Positions 9,034-17,190 of a stretch of 40,878 nt of DNA are shown piece by piece. The stretch is from positions 1-40,878 of IMG/VR virus record IMGVR_UViG_3300031539_007568; one strand, given 5' to 3'. Origin of the DNA: a virus. The notes below the pieces were generated by a model that worked only from the letters and a program-made list of their open reading frames with translations, did not search any database and was not told where the DNA came from. The position numbers were made by a program, and so were the translations under genes. Every line of letters begins with the position of its first letter. The first letter of the stretch is position 1.

Positions 9034-10928
9034 TGATGGATATTAAAAATAATTATTTTTTTAAAAATTTTGATTCCATAAACATTGTTTACAGTGATTA
9101 TTGGGATTTTAATTTAGCTAATGATAGATTAGGTGATTGTTATGGTTATGCAACAAATTGTAAGGACTCTTGTAAATATGATATTATTGAAGATGGATTG
9201 GTTGTTTGGTTCGATATTAATAAAAGTGGTACTACAATAGACGGGACATCACTAACATCTTTAGTTGAATGGTCTGGAAGAACCATAACCCCCTCATCAG
9301 GATTTACCTTAAATGATTGGGGTTTAACTGGTATTGATAATGGTAGAGTATCTTGTTTATCGGGTGAGACATTAATCATAACTTCAGCTAGTACTAAATT
9401 GGTTTTATACCCTGTAACAGGTTATACTGTTAGTTTTAATTTCTCGGGTTGTAGTTCTGGTGTAACTGGTTGTACTACTGGTTGCACTGTGGGTTCAGGG
9501 CAATATATCTACCCTTGGATGTTTCATACTGGTACCACCACAACTGAAGGTTGTCCAGTGGGTGATACTGTCTGTTTAGATGGTGGCTTTTACCAAGGAT
9601 TTTTTAAATTAGATAGGGATGTACCGGCTCCAATATTAGTGGAATATGTAGATTCTTGTTGCCGTACTGGATATACATTAACATCGGTATCAGCTACCAC
9701 AGCTTGGCAAGTTATGCCTACTGATTTCCCTATTGGCTGGTCAATGGAAACCTGGATTCAATCTAATAATGAATTTTGTCAATGTATTTCAGGATTTACA
9801 AGTGGTACTACTTCTGGTGATACTGGAACCACTTTTTGTGTAACAGGTACGACTTTAAATGATATATACCCAAATAATAAAAACTTCTTTTTCTATATCG
9901 GTACTCGTGCTGAAAATAAATTTTGGAATGACTTTTCTGGAGAAACTGGGTTAAGTACAACTACTGGTATACCATTATCGCCATCAGCAGCTAAAGTCTT
10001 TGAAGAACACATTTCCGATGGTAGTCAAAGTTGGTTTAATATTAAAACACCTTGGGCTTGTAACTGTAATTGTGTTTGTACTGGTTGTACGGCAAATAAT
10101 TGTTGTGGTGTTGAAGAAGGCCCAACTGATCCTAATATTATAACTGGTGGGCAAAATTGGTTTTCAGTTTCAGCGCCATATGGTGAAGGATGTTGTAATA
10201 CAACTAGATGTTTCCCTAATGAAAGTAGTATCACTACTGGGACTACTTATTCTTATTGTGACCAGTTATCTGAAAACGCTTTAGGGTTTAGAATTACTGA
10301 TGATGGTAGAATTGGTTATAGAAAAATGACCGTATCAGGTGATTGTTACAATAATAAGTATAGAATTACTGGTACTATGATGGAAGAAGGTTACTCTGAA
10401 CCCAATGTAATACCAACAGGTACTAGTTGGAATCATATAGCCGTAACATATACAGCTGGTGGTGGTTTAAAAAATACTCTACCTTCTGGTACTTTAAAAT
10501 TTTGGGTTAATGGGTTAGTAAAATATAAAGTAGATAATTTTATTGGTTTACAACTTAGAGCACTTAATGAATGGAGTGATAAACAAATTGGGGTACCCTT
10601 TAATATGAGTTGGGGTGGTGGAACTCAAGGTTTGATTGAGAGTCAAACATTTAATGGTCCAGATTATTCTGATAGAGACTTACATTTACAACAAAACTTT
10701 GCAGGAAGTTTTGAGGGCGAGCTGTCCCAATTAAGATTTTATGATAAACCACTTAATGTTTTAGAAATAAGAAATAATTTTTTTGTTGATTGTAGAAGAT
10801 ACTGTAGACCTGACACATTTGGTGGGGCTCAAATTATACAACCTAATTCAGAATTTTGTGGTCAATGTAAAAGTGGGCCTTTACCTCCATATATTTTTAT
10901 ACCATGTGATTCTAATAACTTAATTTAG
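9033..10928 (+). CDS. Cys-rich virion protein with C-terminal LamG/concanavalin-like lectin domain
   Basis: This 631-aa protein has about 31 cysteines, many as CxC, CC or CxxC (for example ACNCNCVCTGCTANNCC near 345-361), far more than any neighbour. Two regions look like concanavalin-A-like jelly rolls: an N-terminal one starting DGLVVWFDINKSGT, and a C-terminal one at about 465-590 with SWNHIAVTYTAGG, GTLKFWVNGLVKY and GELSQLRFYDKPLN, the standard LamG signature. LamG domains bind carbohydrate, so a receptor-binding or glycan-attaching fibre role is likely. The start codon overlaps the previous stop. The cysteines may bind metal or form disulfides once the particle is outside the cell. Confidence 0.7.
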   Translation: MMDIKNNYFFKNFDSINIVYSDYWDFNLANDRLGDCYGYATNCKDSCKYDIIEDGLVVWFDINKSGTTIDGTSLTSLVEWSGRTITPSSGFTLNDWGLTGIDNGRVSCLSGETLIITSASTKLVLYPVTGYTVSFNFSGCSSGVTGCTTGCTVGSGQYIYPWMFHTGTTTTEGCPVGDTVCLDGGFYQGFFKLDRDVPAPILVEYVDSCCRTGYTLTSVSATTAWQVMPTDFPIGWSMETWIQSNNEFCQCISGFTSGTTSGDTGTTFCVTGTTLNDIYPNNKNFFFYIGTRAENKFWNDFSGETGLSTTTGIPLSPSAAKVFEEHISDGSQSWFNIKTPWACNCNCVCTGCTANNCCGVEEGPTDPNIITGGQNWFSVSAPYGEGCCNTTRCFPNESSITTGTTYSYCDQLSENALGFRITDDGRIGYRKMTVSGDCYNNKYRITGTMMEEGYSEPNVIPTGTSWNHIAVTYTAGGGLKNTLPSGTLKFWVNGLVKYKVDNFIGLQLRALNEWSDKQIGVPFNMSWGGGTQGLIESQTFNGPDYSDRDLHLQQNFAGSFEGELSQLRFYDKPLNVLEIRNNFFVDCRRYCRPDTFGGAQIIQPNSEFCGQCKSGPLPPYIFIPCDSNNLI

Positions 10929-10936
10929 ATATTTAT
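10928..10936 (+). promoter_or_regulatory. GATATTTAT motif before the 129-aa gene
   Basis: An exact GATATTTAT begins on the last base of the previous TAG stop and ends 5 nt before the next ATG. If it works as a -10 element the transcript would be almost leaderless. This tight spacing is the weakest fit to the promoter interpretation. Confidence 0.4.
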
Positions 10937-10941
10937 TTAAT

Positions 10942-11331
10942 ATGGCACAAAACTTTTTTATAAGAAAAAATTCAAATCTTCCAGTATTAAAACTTAAAGT
11001 TATTAATGATGGTAGACGTGATTTTCGTAAAATCTATGATCGTTTAGAAAACGCCGCTATCACATTTTCAATGATGGATGAAAAGGGTAATTATAAAGTT
11101 TTTAATAAACAAGCATTGTTACTACCTGTAGATAAAGAAATCTGTCAAGAAGATGGTGAATACTATCTTGGGTATCAATTTGATGTTAGAGATACAAGTA
11201 AGGGCGGTTGTTTTAAAGCAGAATTTAGAGTAGATTTCTTAGATGATGGTTGTTCACTGATTATACCAATAAGAGAAGACTTATATGTAAATGTACTTGA
11301 TAGTTTTACTAATGCAAAAATTGTTTGTTAA
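10942..11331 (+). CDS. Small virion-type protein, possibly baseplate/fibre adaptor (129 aa)
   Basis: This beta-rich protein begins MAQNFFIRKNSNLPVLKLKV, followed by ENAAITFSMMDEKGNYKVFN and a FKAEFRVDFLDDG strand. That resembles the immunoglobulin-like N-terminal domain of baseplate upper proteins, in which a chemical-modification-style strand pattern is followed by a payload, but here there is only one domain. It follows the LamG fibre and has a GATATTTAT motif 5 nt upstream. It is not firmly recognised: virion accessory is inferred from location, and no enzymatic residues are seen. Confidence 0.4.
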   Translation: MAQNFFIRKNSNLPVLKLKVINDGRRDFRKIYDRLENAAITFSMMDEKGNYKVFNKQALLLPVDKEICQEDGEYYLGYQFDVRDTSKGGCFKAEFRVDFLDDGCSLIIPIREDLYVNVLDSFTNAKIVC

Positions 11332-11423
11332 CGTTTACAATCATTCAAAATTTTCCGATTTTTAAATAGTAATTATTAATTTAACGAGTGGGTATTCTGT
11401 TCCCGTCCCAATCAGAAAAAAAT

Positions 11424-14333
11424 ATGAGTAAAAAAGAAACTATCATTCAGGCAACCCCTGAAGACATTAAGACCTTTCTTGAAGGTCATGACCCAGAAAA
11501 ATACATCGTAGCAATAGAATTAAATCAAACAGGTGACTGGTCTGTTGATGAATCAAATAGAGTTTATACTTTTATTGATGACCCTAAAAAGGGTAAGATG
11601 ATAAAAACCCAAAAATTTACACCTTTTTTATGGACTAAATCACTCAAAGGAAGTGGTTTTTATGAAGATGATATCGACAGAATGCGTAAAGAAGCTAAGA
11701 AATACGGTATTTTTACTGAAAAACTTAGAACTGACGATAATGAACGTCTTGAAGATGGTTTTAAATTTATTGTTAAATCATCTGGTACCTACAGAGATTT
11801 AATAAACTTTTTTAAACGTGGTGGGTTAGACCCTTGGAAAAGAAAAGATATGATTCAATTGGTTCAACCAATTGAACAATTCATGATTCAAACGGGTAAA
11901 AGATTATTTAAGGGTTGTGAAGAATATAATGATATCCATAAGTTGGTATTTGATATTGAGACGACTTCTTTGGATCCTGAATCTGGACATATATTTTTAA
12001 TAGGGATAAAAGATAATCGTGGATATAGACAAATAATTGACTCTTATAATGAAGATGGTGTTTGGTCTGAAGAAACAGAACGTAAAATGTTGATTAAATT
12101 TTTTGAAATATTATCACAACGTGACGCTTCGGTTATAACTGGTTATAATTCAGAAAATTTTGACTGGCATTACATATTAGGTAGGATGAAAATCCTAAAT
12201 ATGACCACTGAACTAACTAAATTTAGTAAAAGAGGTGATAAAACAACAACAATTAATTCTAATGGTGTTATAAAAACTAGACATCCAGAGATTCCAATGA
12301 TTCGTAAAACGGCATCACTTAAATTAGGTGCCGAACTTGAGGTATTTGAACAAACGGTAATGTGGGGGACTAATATTTTAGATACCTTACATAGAGTTAG
12401 ACAGGCACAAGCTTTAAACTCAAATATTAGGGAGGCGGGATTAAAATATATAGCTAAAGAGGCTAAAGTAGAAAGACCGACTCGTGTCTATGTAGATGGT
12501 GGTCAGTTAGGTAAAATATGGACTGAAAATAAAAATTATAACTATAACCCAACAAGTGGTCAATGGTACGATTTAGATGGTGTAAAGCCAAGTCCTAAAA
12601 CCCATGAAAATAAGAAGGGTGATATAGTTGTAATCGATGGTTATGAAGATAAATGGGAAATTAAAGATGGTAGATTTTTAATTACAGAATACTTAACGGA
12701 TGACTTATTAGAGACTGAACAAGTGGATGATATCTATACACAAGCAGGGTTTTTAACTTCATCATTAGTCCCAACAACTTTTGGACGTTCAATTACAATG
12801 GGTACGGCTACATTATGGAAATTATTAATGATGGCTTGGTCTTATGAAAATGGTTTAGCTTTACCCGATACATCACCTAAACGTGATTTTGTTGGTGGTT
12901 TATCTAGATTATTACATTTAGGTTACAGTAGAAAAGTAGCTAAATTTGACTACGCGTCACTCTATCCATCAATTCAATTAACACACGAAGTATTCCCTGT
13001 TAGTGATATAACTGGTGCATTAAGAGCTATGTTACTGTATCTTTATGATACTCGTAACAAGTATAAGGGTTTAATGAATGAGGCTGCGGCAGCTGGTAAT
13101 CAGATGTTAGCATCAACGTACGATAAAAAACAGTTACCGATTAAGATTTTAAATAACTCAGCCTTTGGTTCTATTTCAGCACCATATATTTTTCCTTGGG
13201 GTGATATTGATATTGGTGAACAAATTACCTGTACGGGTAGACAATATCTTCGTACAATGATTAAATTCTTTATGGATAGAGGGTATACCCCACTAGTACT
13301 AGATACTGACGGTGTTAACTTTTCATCACCAGTAGATGTTGAATCACGTAGTTATGTAGGTAAAGGTTTGCATCGTTTTGTTAAAAAAGATGTTGTTTAT
13401 GAAGGTATTGAAGCTGATGTAGCTGAATATAATGAAAGATTTATGTTTGGTGTTATGGGTTTAGATATTGATGAAATCATGGACTCAACTGTTAATTTCT
13501 CAAGAAAGAATTACGCTATTTTAAAACAAGGTGGTAAAGTAAAATTTACTGGTAATACGATAAAAGGTAAAACAATCCCAAAATATATTGAAATATTTCT
13601 ACATAAAGCTATTAGATTGTTATTAGATGGTAAAGGAAAAGAGTTTGTAGATTACTATTATGAGTATTTGGAACGTATCTATAACAAACAAGTTCCTTTA
13701 ATTCATATCGCAAACAAAGCTAAATTTAAAAGAACTATTGAGTCATACCGTAAAAGAGGGAAAGATAAAAACGGTAGAGAATTACCAAGACAAGCTCATA
13801 TGGAATTAATCATTAGGGACGGCGTTCAAGCTAATTTAGGTGATACACTCTACTATGTTAATAATGGTACACGTAAATCACATAATGATATATCTTTAAG
13901 TAGAACTAAAAAAGATCCACCAGAAGGTACAGTTAAATTTAATTCATATCTAATCACAGAGGATGAAATTAAAAAGAACCCTGATTTATTAGGTGAATAT
14001 AATGTCCCAAAATATATTGAGGCTTTTAATAAAAAAGTTTTACCACTTTTGGTTACATTTCCGTTACATGTTAGAGAGTCACTTTTAATTGATGATCCTG
14101 AACTTAAACAATATTTTACTTCTAAAGAGTTAGAACTAATTGGTGGGGTACCAACTGAACCACAAGACCAAGATACACTTGAAGAGTTAATGACTATGAG
14201 TGATGCAGAAATAGAATTCTGGAGACTTAAAGGTATTTCACCTGAATATATGAATAGAGATCGTTTCAAAGACATAGAGGATAATGTTATTGAAAATGAA
14301 GAAAGTATTGGGTTAAAAAGAAGTGTTGGTTAA
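11424..14333 (+). CDS. Family B DNA polymerase (T4 gp43-like)
   Basis: This replicative polymerase has a 3'-5' exonuclease: Exo I DIET (Asp177, Glu179), Exo II NSENFD (Asp247), Exo III YLTDD (Tyr423 to Asp427). Polymerase motif A is DYASLYPS, motif B is KILNNSAFGS and motif C is DTDG, where DTDS is usual; the K-K-x-Y-type motif is SRKNYA. All catalytic acids are present. I start it at the ATG at 11424 (MSKKETI, 969 aa) rather than the in-frame GTG at 11388, since A-rich aatATG is the local start context. The gap between Exo II and Exo III is about 180 residues against roughly 105 in T4, so an insertion of about 75 residues sits there. The polymerase thumb is complete. Confidence 0.95.
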   Translation: MSKKETIIQATPEDIKTFLEGHDPEKYIVAIELNQTGDWSVDESNRVYTFIDDPKKGKMIKTQKFTPFLWTKSLKGSGFYEDDIDRMRKEAKKYGIFTEKLRTDDNERLEDGFKFIVKSSGTYRDLINFFKRGGLDPWKRKDMIQLVQPIEQFMIQTGKRLFKGCEEYNDIHKLVFDIETTSLDPESGHIFLIGIKDNRGYRQIIDSYNEDGVWSEETERKMLIKFFEILSQRDASVITGYNSENFDWHYILGRMKILNMTTELTKFSKRGDKTTTINSNGVIKTRHPEIPMIRKTASLKLGAELEVFEQTVMWGTNILDTLHRVRQAQALNSNIREAGLKYIAKEAKVERPTRVYVDGGQLGKIWTENKNYNYNPTSGQWYDLDGVKPSPKTHENKKGDIVVIDGYEDKWEIKDGRFLITEYLTDDLLETEQVDDIYTQAGFLTSSLVPTTFGRSITMGTATLWKLLMMAWSYENGLALPDTSPKRDFVGGLSRLLHLGYSRKVAKFDYASLYPSIQLTHEVFPVSDITGALRAMLLYLYDTRNKYKGLMNEAAAAGNQMLASTYDKKQLPIKILNNSAFGSISAPYIFPWGDIDIGEQITCTGRQYLRTMIKFFMDRGYTPLVLDTDGVNFSSPVDVESRSYVGKGLHRFVKKDVVYEGIEADVAEYNERFMFGVMGLDIDEIMDSTVNFSRKNYAILKQGGKVKFTGNTIKGKTIPKYIEIFLHKAIRLLLDGKGKEFVDYYYEYLERIYNKQVPLIHIANKAKFKRTIESYRKRGKDKNGRELPRQAHMELIIRDGVQANLGDTLYYVNNGTRKSHNDISLSRTKKDPPEGTVKFNSYLITEDEIKKNPDLLGEYNVPKYIEAFNKKVLPLLVTFPLHVRESLLIDDPELKQYFTSKELELIGGVPTEPQDQDTLEELMTMSDAEIEFWRLKGISPEYMNRDRFKDIEDNVIENEESIGLKRSVG

Positions 14334-14350
14334 ATAATTGGTTTTTCTTT

Positions 14351-14359
14351 GATATTTAT
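14351..14359 (+). promoter_or_regulatory. GATATTTAT motif upstream of the post-polymerase genes
   Basis: GATATTTAT lies in the 42-nt gap after the polymerase gene, 16 nt before the ATG at 14376. It is an exact repeat of the motif at 5982, with almost the same spacing. It probably starts the transcript for the 14376-17104 gene group, which ends at the terminator at 17129. Confidence 0.5.
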
Positions 14360-14375
14360 AAAGAAAACAAATTAT

Positions 14376-15116
14376 ATGATTAATTGGATAAATGAATTTG
14401 TAGATCAAAGTGGTGTTAGAATAGGTAGTAACAACGTTAAATTAAGTGTTGATAATTCTGTATCGGCATCAAATAGTACAATAGACCCTATGTTCAACCC
14501 AGAAGATGGGGATCAACTTAAAAATGCTACTGCACAACAACGTCAACAAGGTTATAGAAACTTTCCGTGGTCTTTAGTACCAATGCCAGCACGTACACTT
14601 AATTTATCAACATCATTACCCACTTCTGATATAGATTCTGAACCAATATATTCTTATATGGATGATACTGAAGAAGTTACAAAATCTTATAAAGAGAAAA
14701 TGAGGGATAAGATTAAAAAGTCTAAAGAAACATTAACTCATAAACCTTCCGAGAAAACACCCGAAAAAAGGGGGAATAATTCATACCGTGATAAAATGAT
14801 TGATAAGGTAGATAAATCTAAACAAAGAATTAAAGAAGCTTCCAGAAAAAAAATGGAAGAATATGTTGAAGATATTATTAGTAAAAAAAACATATCTAAA
14901 GATGTTTTAAGTAAAAACGGTATTCCAGATGTTGATAATATATCTGAAGATAATCCAGTTTTAGTTAGAAAAGTTAAAAGTCTTATTGATATTATAGAAA
15001 AGAACCTGGCTACAGGAGAACAAAAAGGTATGATATTAAATTATTTAATTAGTAATATTGGTACTATGGACATCCCAACTGAATATAAGCAAGAAATGGT
15101 AAAAAAATTAAGATAA
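14376..15116 (+). CDS. Unknown phage protein with duplicated charged helix (246 aa)
   Basis: I place the start at the ATG at 14376 (MINWINEF); an upstream in-frame TTG would start inside the GATATTTAT motif. The N-terminal 90 residues are polar, with FNPEDGDQLK and a Pro-rich PWSLVPMPART. Then two near-copies of one helix follow: SYKEKMRDKIKKSKE and SYRDKMIDKVDKSKQ, about 40 residues apart. The C-terminal 80 residues look helical. The lysine/glutamate alternation suggests coiled coil. The stop overlaps the next ATG. No known family is recognised; location suggests a virion or assembly protein. Confidence 0.6.
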   Translation: MINWINEFVDQSGVRIGSNNVKLSVDNSVSASNSTIDPMFNPEDGDQLKNATAQQRQQGYRNFPWSLVPMPARTLNLSTSLPTSDIDSEPIYSYMDDTEEVTKSYKEKMRDKIKKSKETLTHKPSEKTPEKRGNNSYRDKMIDKVDKSKQRIKEASRKKMEEYVEDIISKKNISKDVLSKNGIPDVDNISEDNPVLVRKVKSLIDIIEKNLATGEQKGMILNYLISNIGTMDIPTEYKQEMVKKLR

Positions 15117-15622
15117 TGGCTAATAGTTCATTACAAGGACATACTTGGAATATCCCAAAAGAATTATATAACCACCTTAATCGTATTATGAATGCCTATA
15201 AGGGTGGTAAAAATGTTGAGGGTTATAAAAGACTTGAAAATATCTTAACAAATAAAAATATTAGTTATGAAAACCTTAAATTAATTAAGAATTTTTTTGA
15301 TACGTTTGGTGGTACCAATAATGATACAGCATATGTTCTTAATGGCGGTACTAAAATGAAGGGTTGGGTTAATGACACATTATATAGAGCGAGAGAAGCG
15401 ATAAAAAACCCTAAAAATGCTAAAATGAATGTCGGCATGAGTAACCAATTTCAAGATACATATACAACAGATAGTATGTCTACAGATAGTTTAAAAATAA
15501 AAAAACAAAAAGTAAGTTCTTCTTCTAAAAAAATTTCTAACAATAAAGGTATTTATGAGATCAAAGTAATGGAGAACTTTATAAACATTTTTGAAGAAAA
15601 TAAAAAAATGTGGCAAATTTAA
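15116..15622 (+). CDS. Unknown phage protein (168 aa)
   Basis: The protein begins MANSSLQGHTWNIPKELYNHLN and has a helical N-terminal half, including GYKRLENILTNKNISYENLK, followed by FFDTFGGTNNDTAYVLNGG, then a Ser/Thr/Lys-rich low-complexity stretch (about 115-145) and a short C-terminal helix. It is coupled to the previous gene by TAATG. I do not recognise the family. The low-complexity tail and neighbours fit a capsid-assembly or internal head protein, which is inference only. Confidence 0.6.
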   Translation: MANSSLQGHTWNIPKELYNHLNRIMNAYKGGKNVEGYKRLENILTNKNISYENLKLIKNFFDTFGGTNNDTAYVLNGGTKMKGWVNDTLYRAREAIKNPKNAKMNVGMSNQFQDTYTTDSMSTDSLKIKKQKVSSSSKKISNNKGIYEIKVMENFINIFEENKKMWQI

Positions 15623-15634
15623 AAAACAAAGATT

Positions 15635-15970
15635 ATGAATCCTAAAACACCAATTTCACCTGTATTAACGGACAACGCAAGTGTTCAGGACATGGGCCCA
15701 GGTGGCGTATTAAACCAATTACCAAGTCTAAAAGTAAGTGCTGAAGTAGAAAGAAAAAAATTAACAGTAATGAATGACTATAGTCGTGAAAACTTATATA
15801 GTGCTCAAAATCCAGACGCTAAAAGTGATATTGGACGTGGTGTAAATAATAACGCGGTCGGTACTAAAGTAGACCAATTAACTAAAAATACGTTATTATA
15901 TTCGTCAGGAAATAAATACAAACCTGGTATGGGTTACTATAACAGAAATTTTCCAGAACAATACTGGTAA
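15635..15970 (+). CDS. Unknown small phage protein (111 aa)
   Basis: This polar protein is rich in Asn, Pro and Lys, with motifs SPVLTDNASVQDMGPGG and a C-terminal PGMGYYNRNFPEQYW. It has no hydrophobic core of any length and may be largely extended or disordered, as some decoration or internal virion proteins are. The start follows AAAGATTATG, with no Shine-Dalgarno sequence. The next gene follows after 1 nt. No family is recognised. Confidence 0.55.
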   Translation: MNPKTPISPVLTDNASVQDMGPGGVLNQLPSLKVSAEVERKKLTVMNDYSRENLYSAQNPDAKSDIGRGVNNNAVGTKVDQLTKNTLLYSSGNKYKPGMGYYNRNFPEQYW

Positions 15971-15971
15971 A

Positions 15972-16355
15972 ATGAAACTTTACTCTATCTTAAATGAAGT
16001 TATTTTAGAGGCAGCCAGTAGGATGGAAGTAGAAAGGGCGATAACAAATCATCAACCAATCAGAATCTATTATCAAGGTGACGACACTATTCACGCAGGT
16101 GAAAGAGATATCGAACCCTATGTATTAGGACTTTCAAAAGCTGGCAACCCAATACTTCGTGCATATCAATATAGAGGTGTTACTGATACTGAACAACCAG
16201 GATGGAAGACTTTTTTATTAGATAAAATTAGAGATTGGGATGAAATAAGTTTTCCTTTTAGGTCACCTATTTCAGATAGATCACGTAATGCACAAAAATA
16301 TAATGATAGAGGTGATAAGAGTATGATAACAATTTATAAACAAGCAAGGTTTTAA
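15972..16355 (+). CDS. WYL-domain-like protein (127 aa)
   Basis: Residues 25-95 follow the WYL pattern: an N-terminal IRIYYQGDD strand, ERDIEPYVLGLSKAGNPIL, an RAYQYRG strand, then GWKTFLLDKIRDWDEI, the usual end of the domain. WYL domains are SH3-like folds that bind ligands or nucleic acid and normally sit behind an HTH in regulators. Here no HTH is present, so any regulatory role would need a partner. The N-terminus MKLYSILNEVILEAAS is an amphipathic helix. It lies among virion-type unknowns in one transcript. Domain call is fairly sure, role unknown. Confidence 0.6.
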   Translation: MKLYSILNEVILEAASRMEVERAITNHQPIRIYYQGDDTIHAGERDIEPYVLGLSKAGNPILRAYQYRGVTDTEQPGWKTFLLDKIRDWDEISFPFRSPISDRSRNAQKYNDRGDKSMITIYKQARF

Positions 16356-16356
16356 T

Positions 16357-17025
16357 ATGAGTATGGATCCTAAATTAATGGAAATTTTAAAGAAAGCTAA
16401 ACAGATAGATAAGGCTGCTGAAAAATTTGATAGTAGTGCCCCTAAAAAGGCTAAAGCGATGGGTCTAATGGACCAAATTAGTAGTGATAAATTAATTACT
16501 GCTGAAGAAATGGCACATAGTGGTGGTAATATGATGGTAGAGTCATCGATGGTTAATATTAAAAAAGATATCGGTAATCCTTCATATAATTCAGCCGTTA
16601 AAAACTCTAAATTACCGGCAGCAATACAAAAAGCTATGTTAGAGAACCCTATACCACAGGGTGATATTAACTATGGAACTGGTGTTGATGAAGAAGCAAT
16701 TAGACAAATAAGAGGATCTAATAATTTATCTGAAGATAGTGGTTCATATTACAGTGAAGAAGATGAGGTTGATATGTATGAAAAACCTGTTAGAATACCT
16801 GAAACAAAAAAGAAGGTTATAAAAGAACAAGTTGGCCAACCTATTAATGTTGATGAATCTTACCTTAGAAAATTAATAGCATCAGAAATAACTAAAGCAC
16901 TACCCAAAATTATAGAACATTATTTTGATAGTCGTTTAGTAAAAGAAAATGTACAATTTAAAGCCGGTAGTACTACCTTTTCTGGTACTGTAATGCCAAT
17001 GCCAAAAGTAAAAGGAAAAGGATAA
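16357..17025 (+). CDS. Unknown helical phage protein, possible head/scaffold component (222 aa)
   Basis: The N-terminus is a lysine-rich helix (DPKLMEILKKAKQIDKAAEKF). The middle (110-150) is acidic and low in complexity. The C-terminal part has a helix ESYLRKLIASEITKALPKI, followed by VKENVQFKAGSTTFSGTV, which looks like a small beta hairpin closing domain. It starts 1 nt after the previous stop. The acidic middle plus helices fit a scaffolding or internal head protein, but I do not recognise a family. Confidence 0.55.
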   Translation: MSMDPKLMEILKKAKQIDKAAEKFDSSAPKKAKAMGLMDQISSDKLITAEEMAHSGGNMMVESSMVNIKKDIGNPSYNSAVKNSKLPAAIQKAMLENPIPQGDINYGTGVDEEAIRQIRGSNNLSEDSGSYYSEEDEVDMYEKPVRIPETKKKVIKEQVGQPINVDESYLRKLIASEITKALPKIIEHYFDSRLVKENVQFKAGSTTFSGTVMPMPKVKGKG

Positions 17026-17047
17026 TTCTAAATTAAAAAAATTAGTC

Positions 17048-17104
17048 ATGGAAAAAGGTTGTGGATGTAAAGGTAAAAAAGGTACACCTAAAGGAAAAAG
17101 TTAA
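17048..17104 (+). CDS. Tiny Cys/Lys/Gly peptide (18 aa)
   Basis: A short frame in the 165-nt gap between two larger genes encodes MEKGCGCKGKKGTPKGKS. It has two Cys as CxC, six Lys and five Gly. It is followed 24 nt later by a strong terminator, so it would be the last gene of its transcript. The upstream context is A-rich like other starts here. It is too short for statistical support; the striking composition is the only argument. It might bind nucleic acid or metal. Confidence 0.35.
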   Translation: MEKGCGCKGKKGTPKGKS

Positions 17105-17128
17105 TTAAAAACCCTTTACAAAAAGAGT

Positions 17129-17160
17129 AAAAACCGTCATTTTTATGTGACGGTTTTTTT
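17129..17160 (+). terminator. Intrinsic terminator ending the 14376-17104 transcript
   Basis: The arms AAAACCGTCA (17130-17139) and TGACGGTTTT (17148-17157) form a 10-bp stem around an 8-nt loop, followed by more T residues. A-rich sequence before the stem makes it partly bidirectional. It separates the virion-type genes from the glycosyltransferase/nucleotide genes that follow. Confidence 0.85.
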
Positions 17161-17190
17161 GTTTATAATAGATCGTTTTAAAAAAAATAT

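Noticed and set aside
17161-17190. TATAAT at 17164-17169 upstream of the GT-B gene as a sigma-70 promoter
   Set aside because: No -35 element at proper distance; TATAAT is expected by chance in such AT-rich DNA, and it directly follows the terminator T-run.
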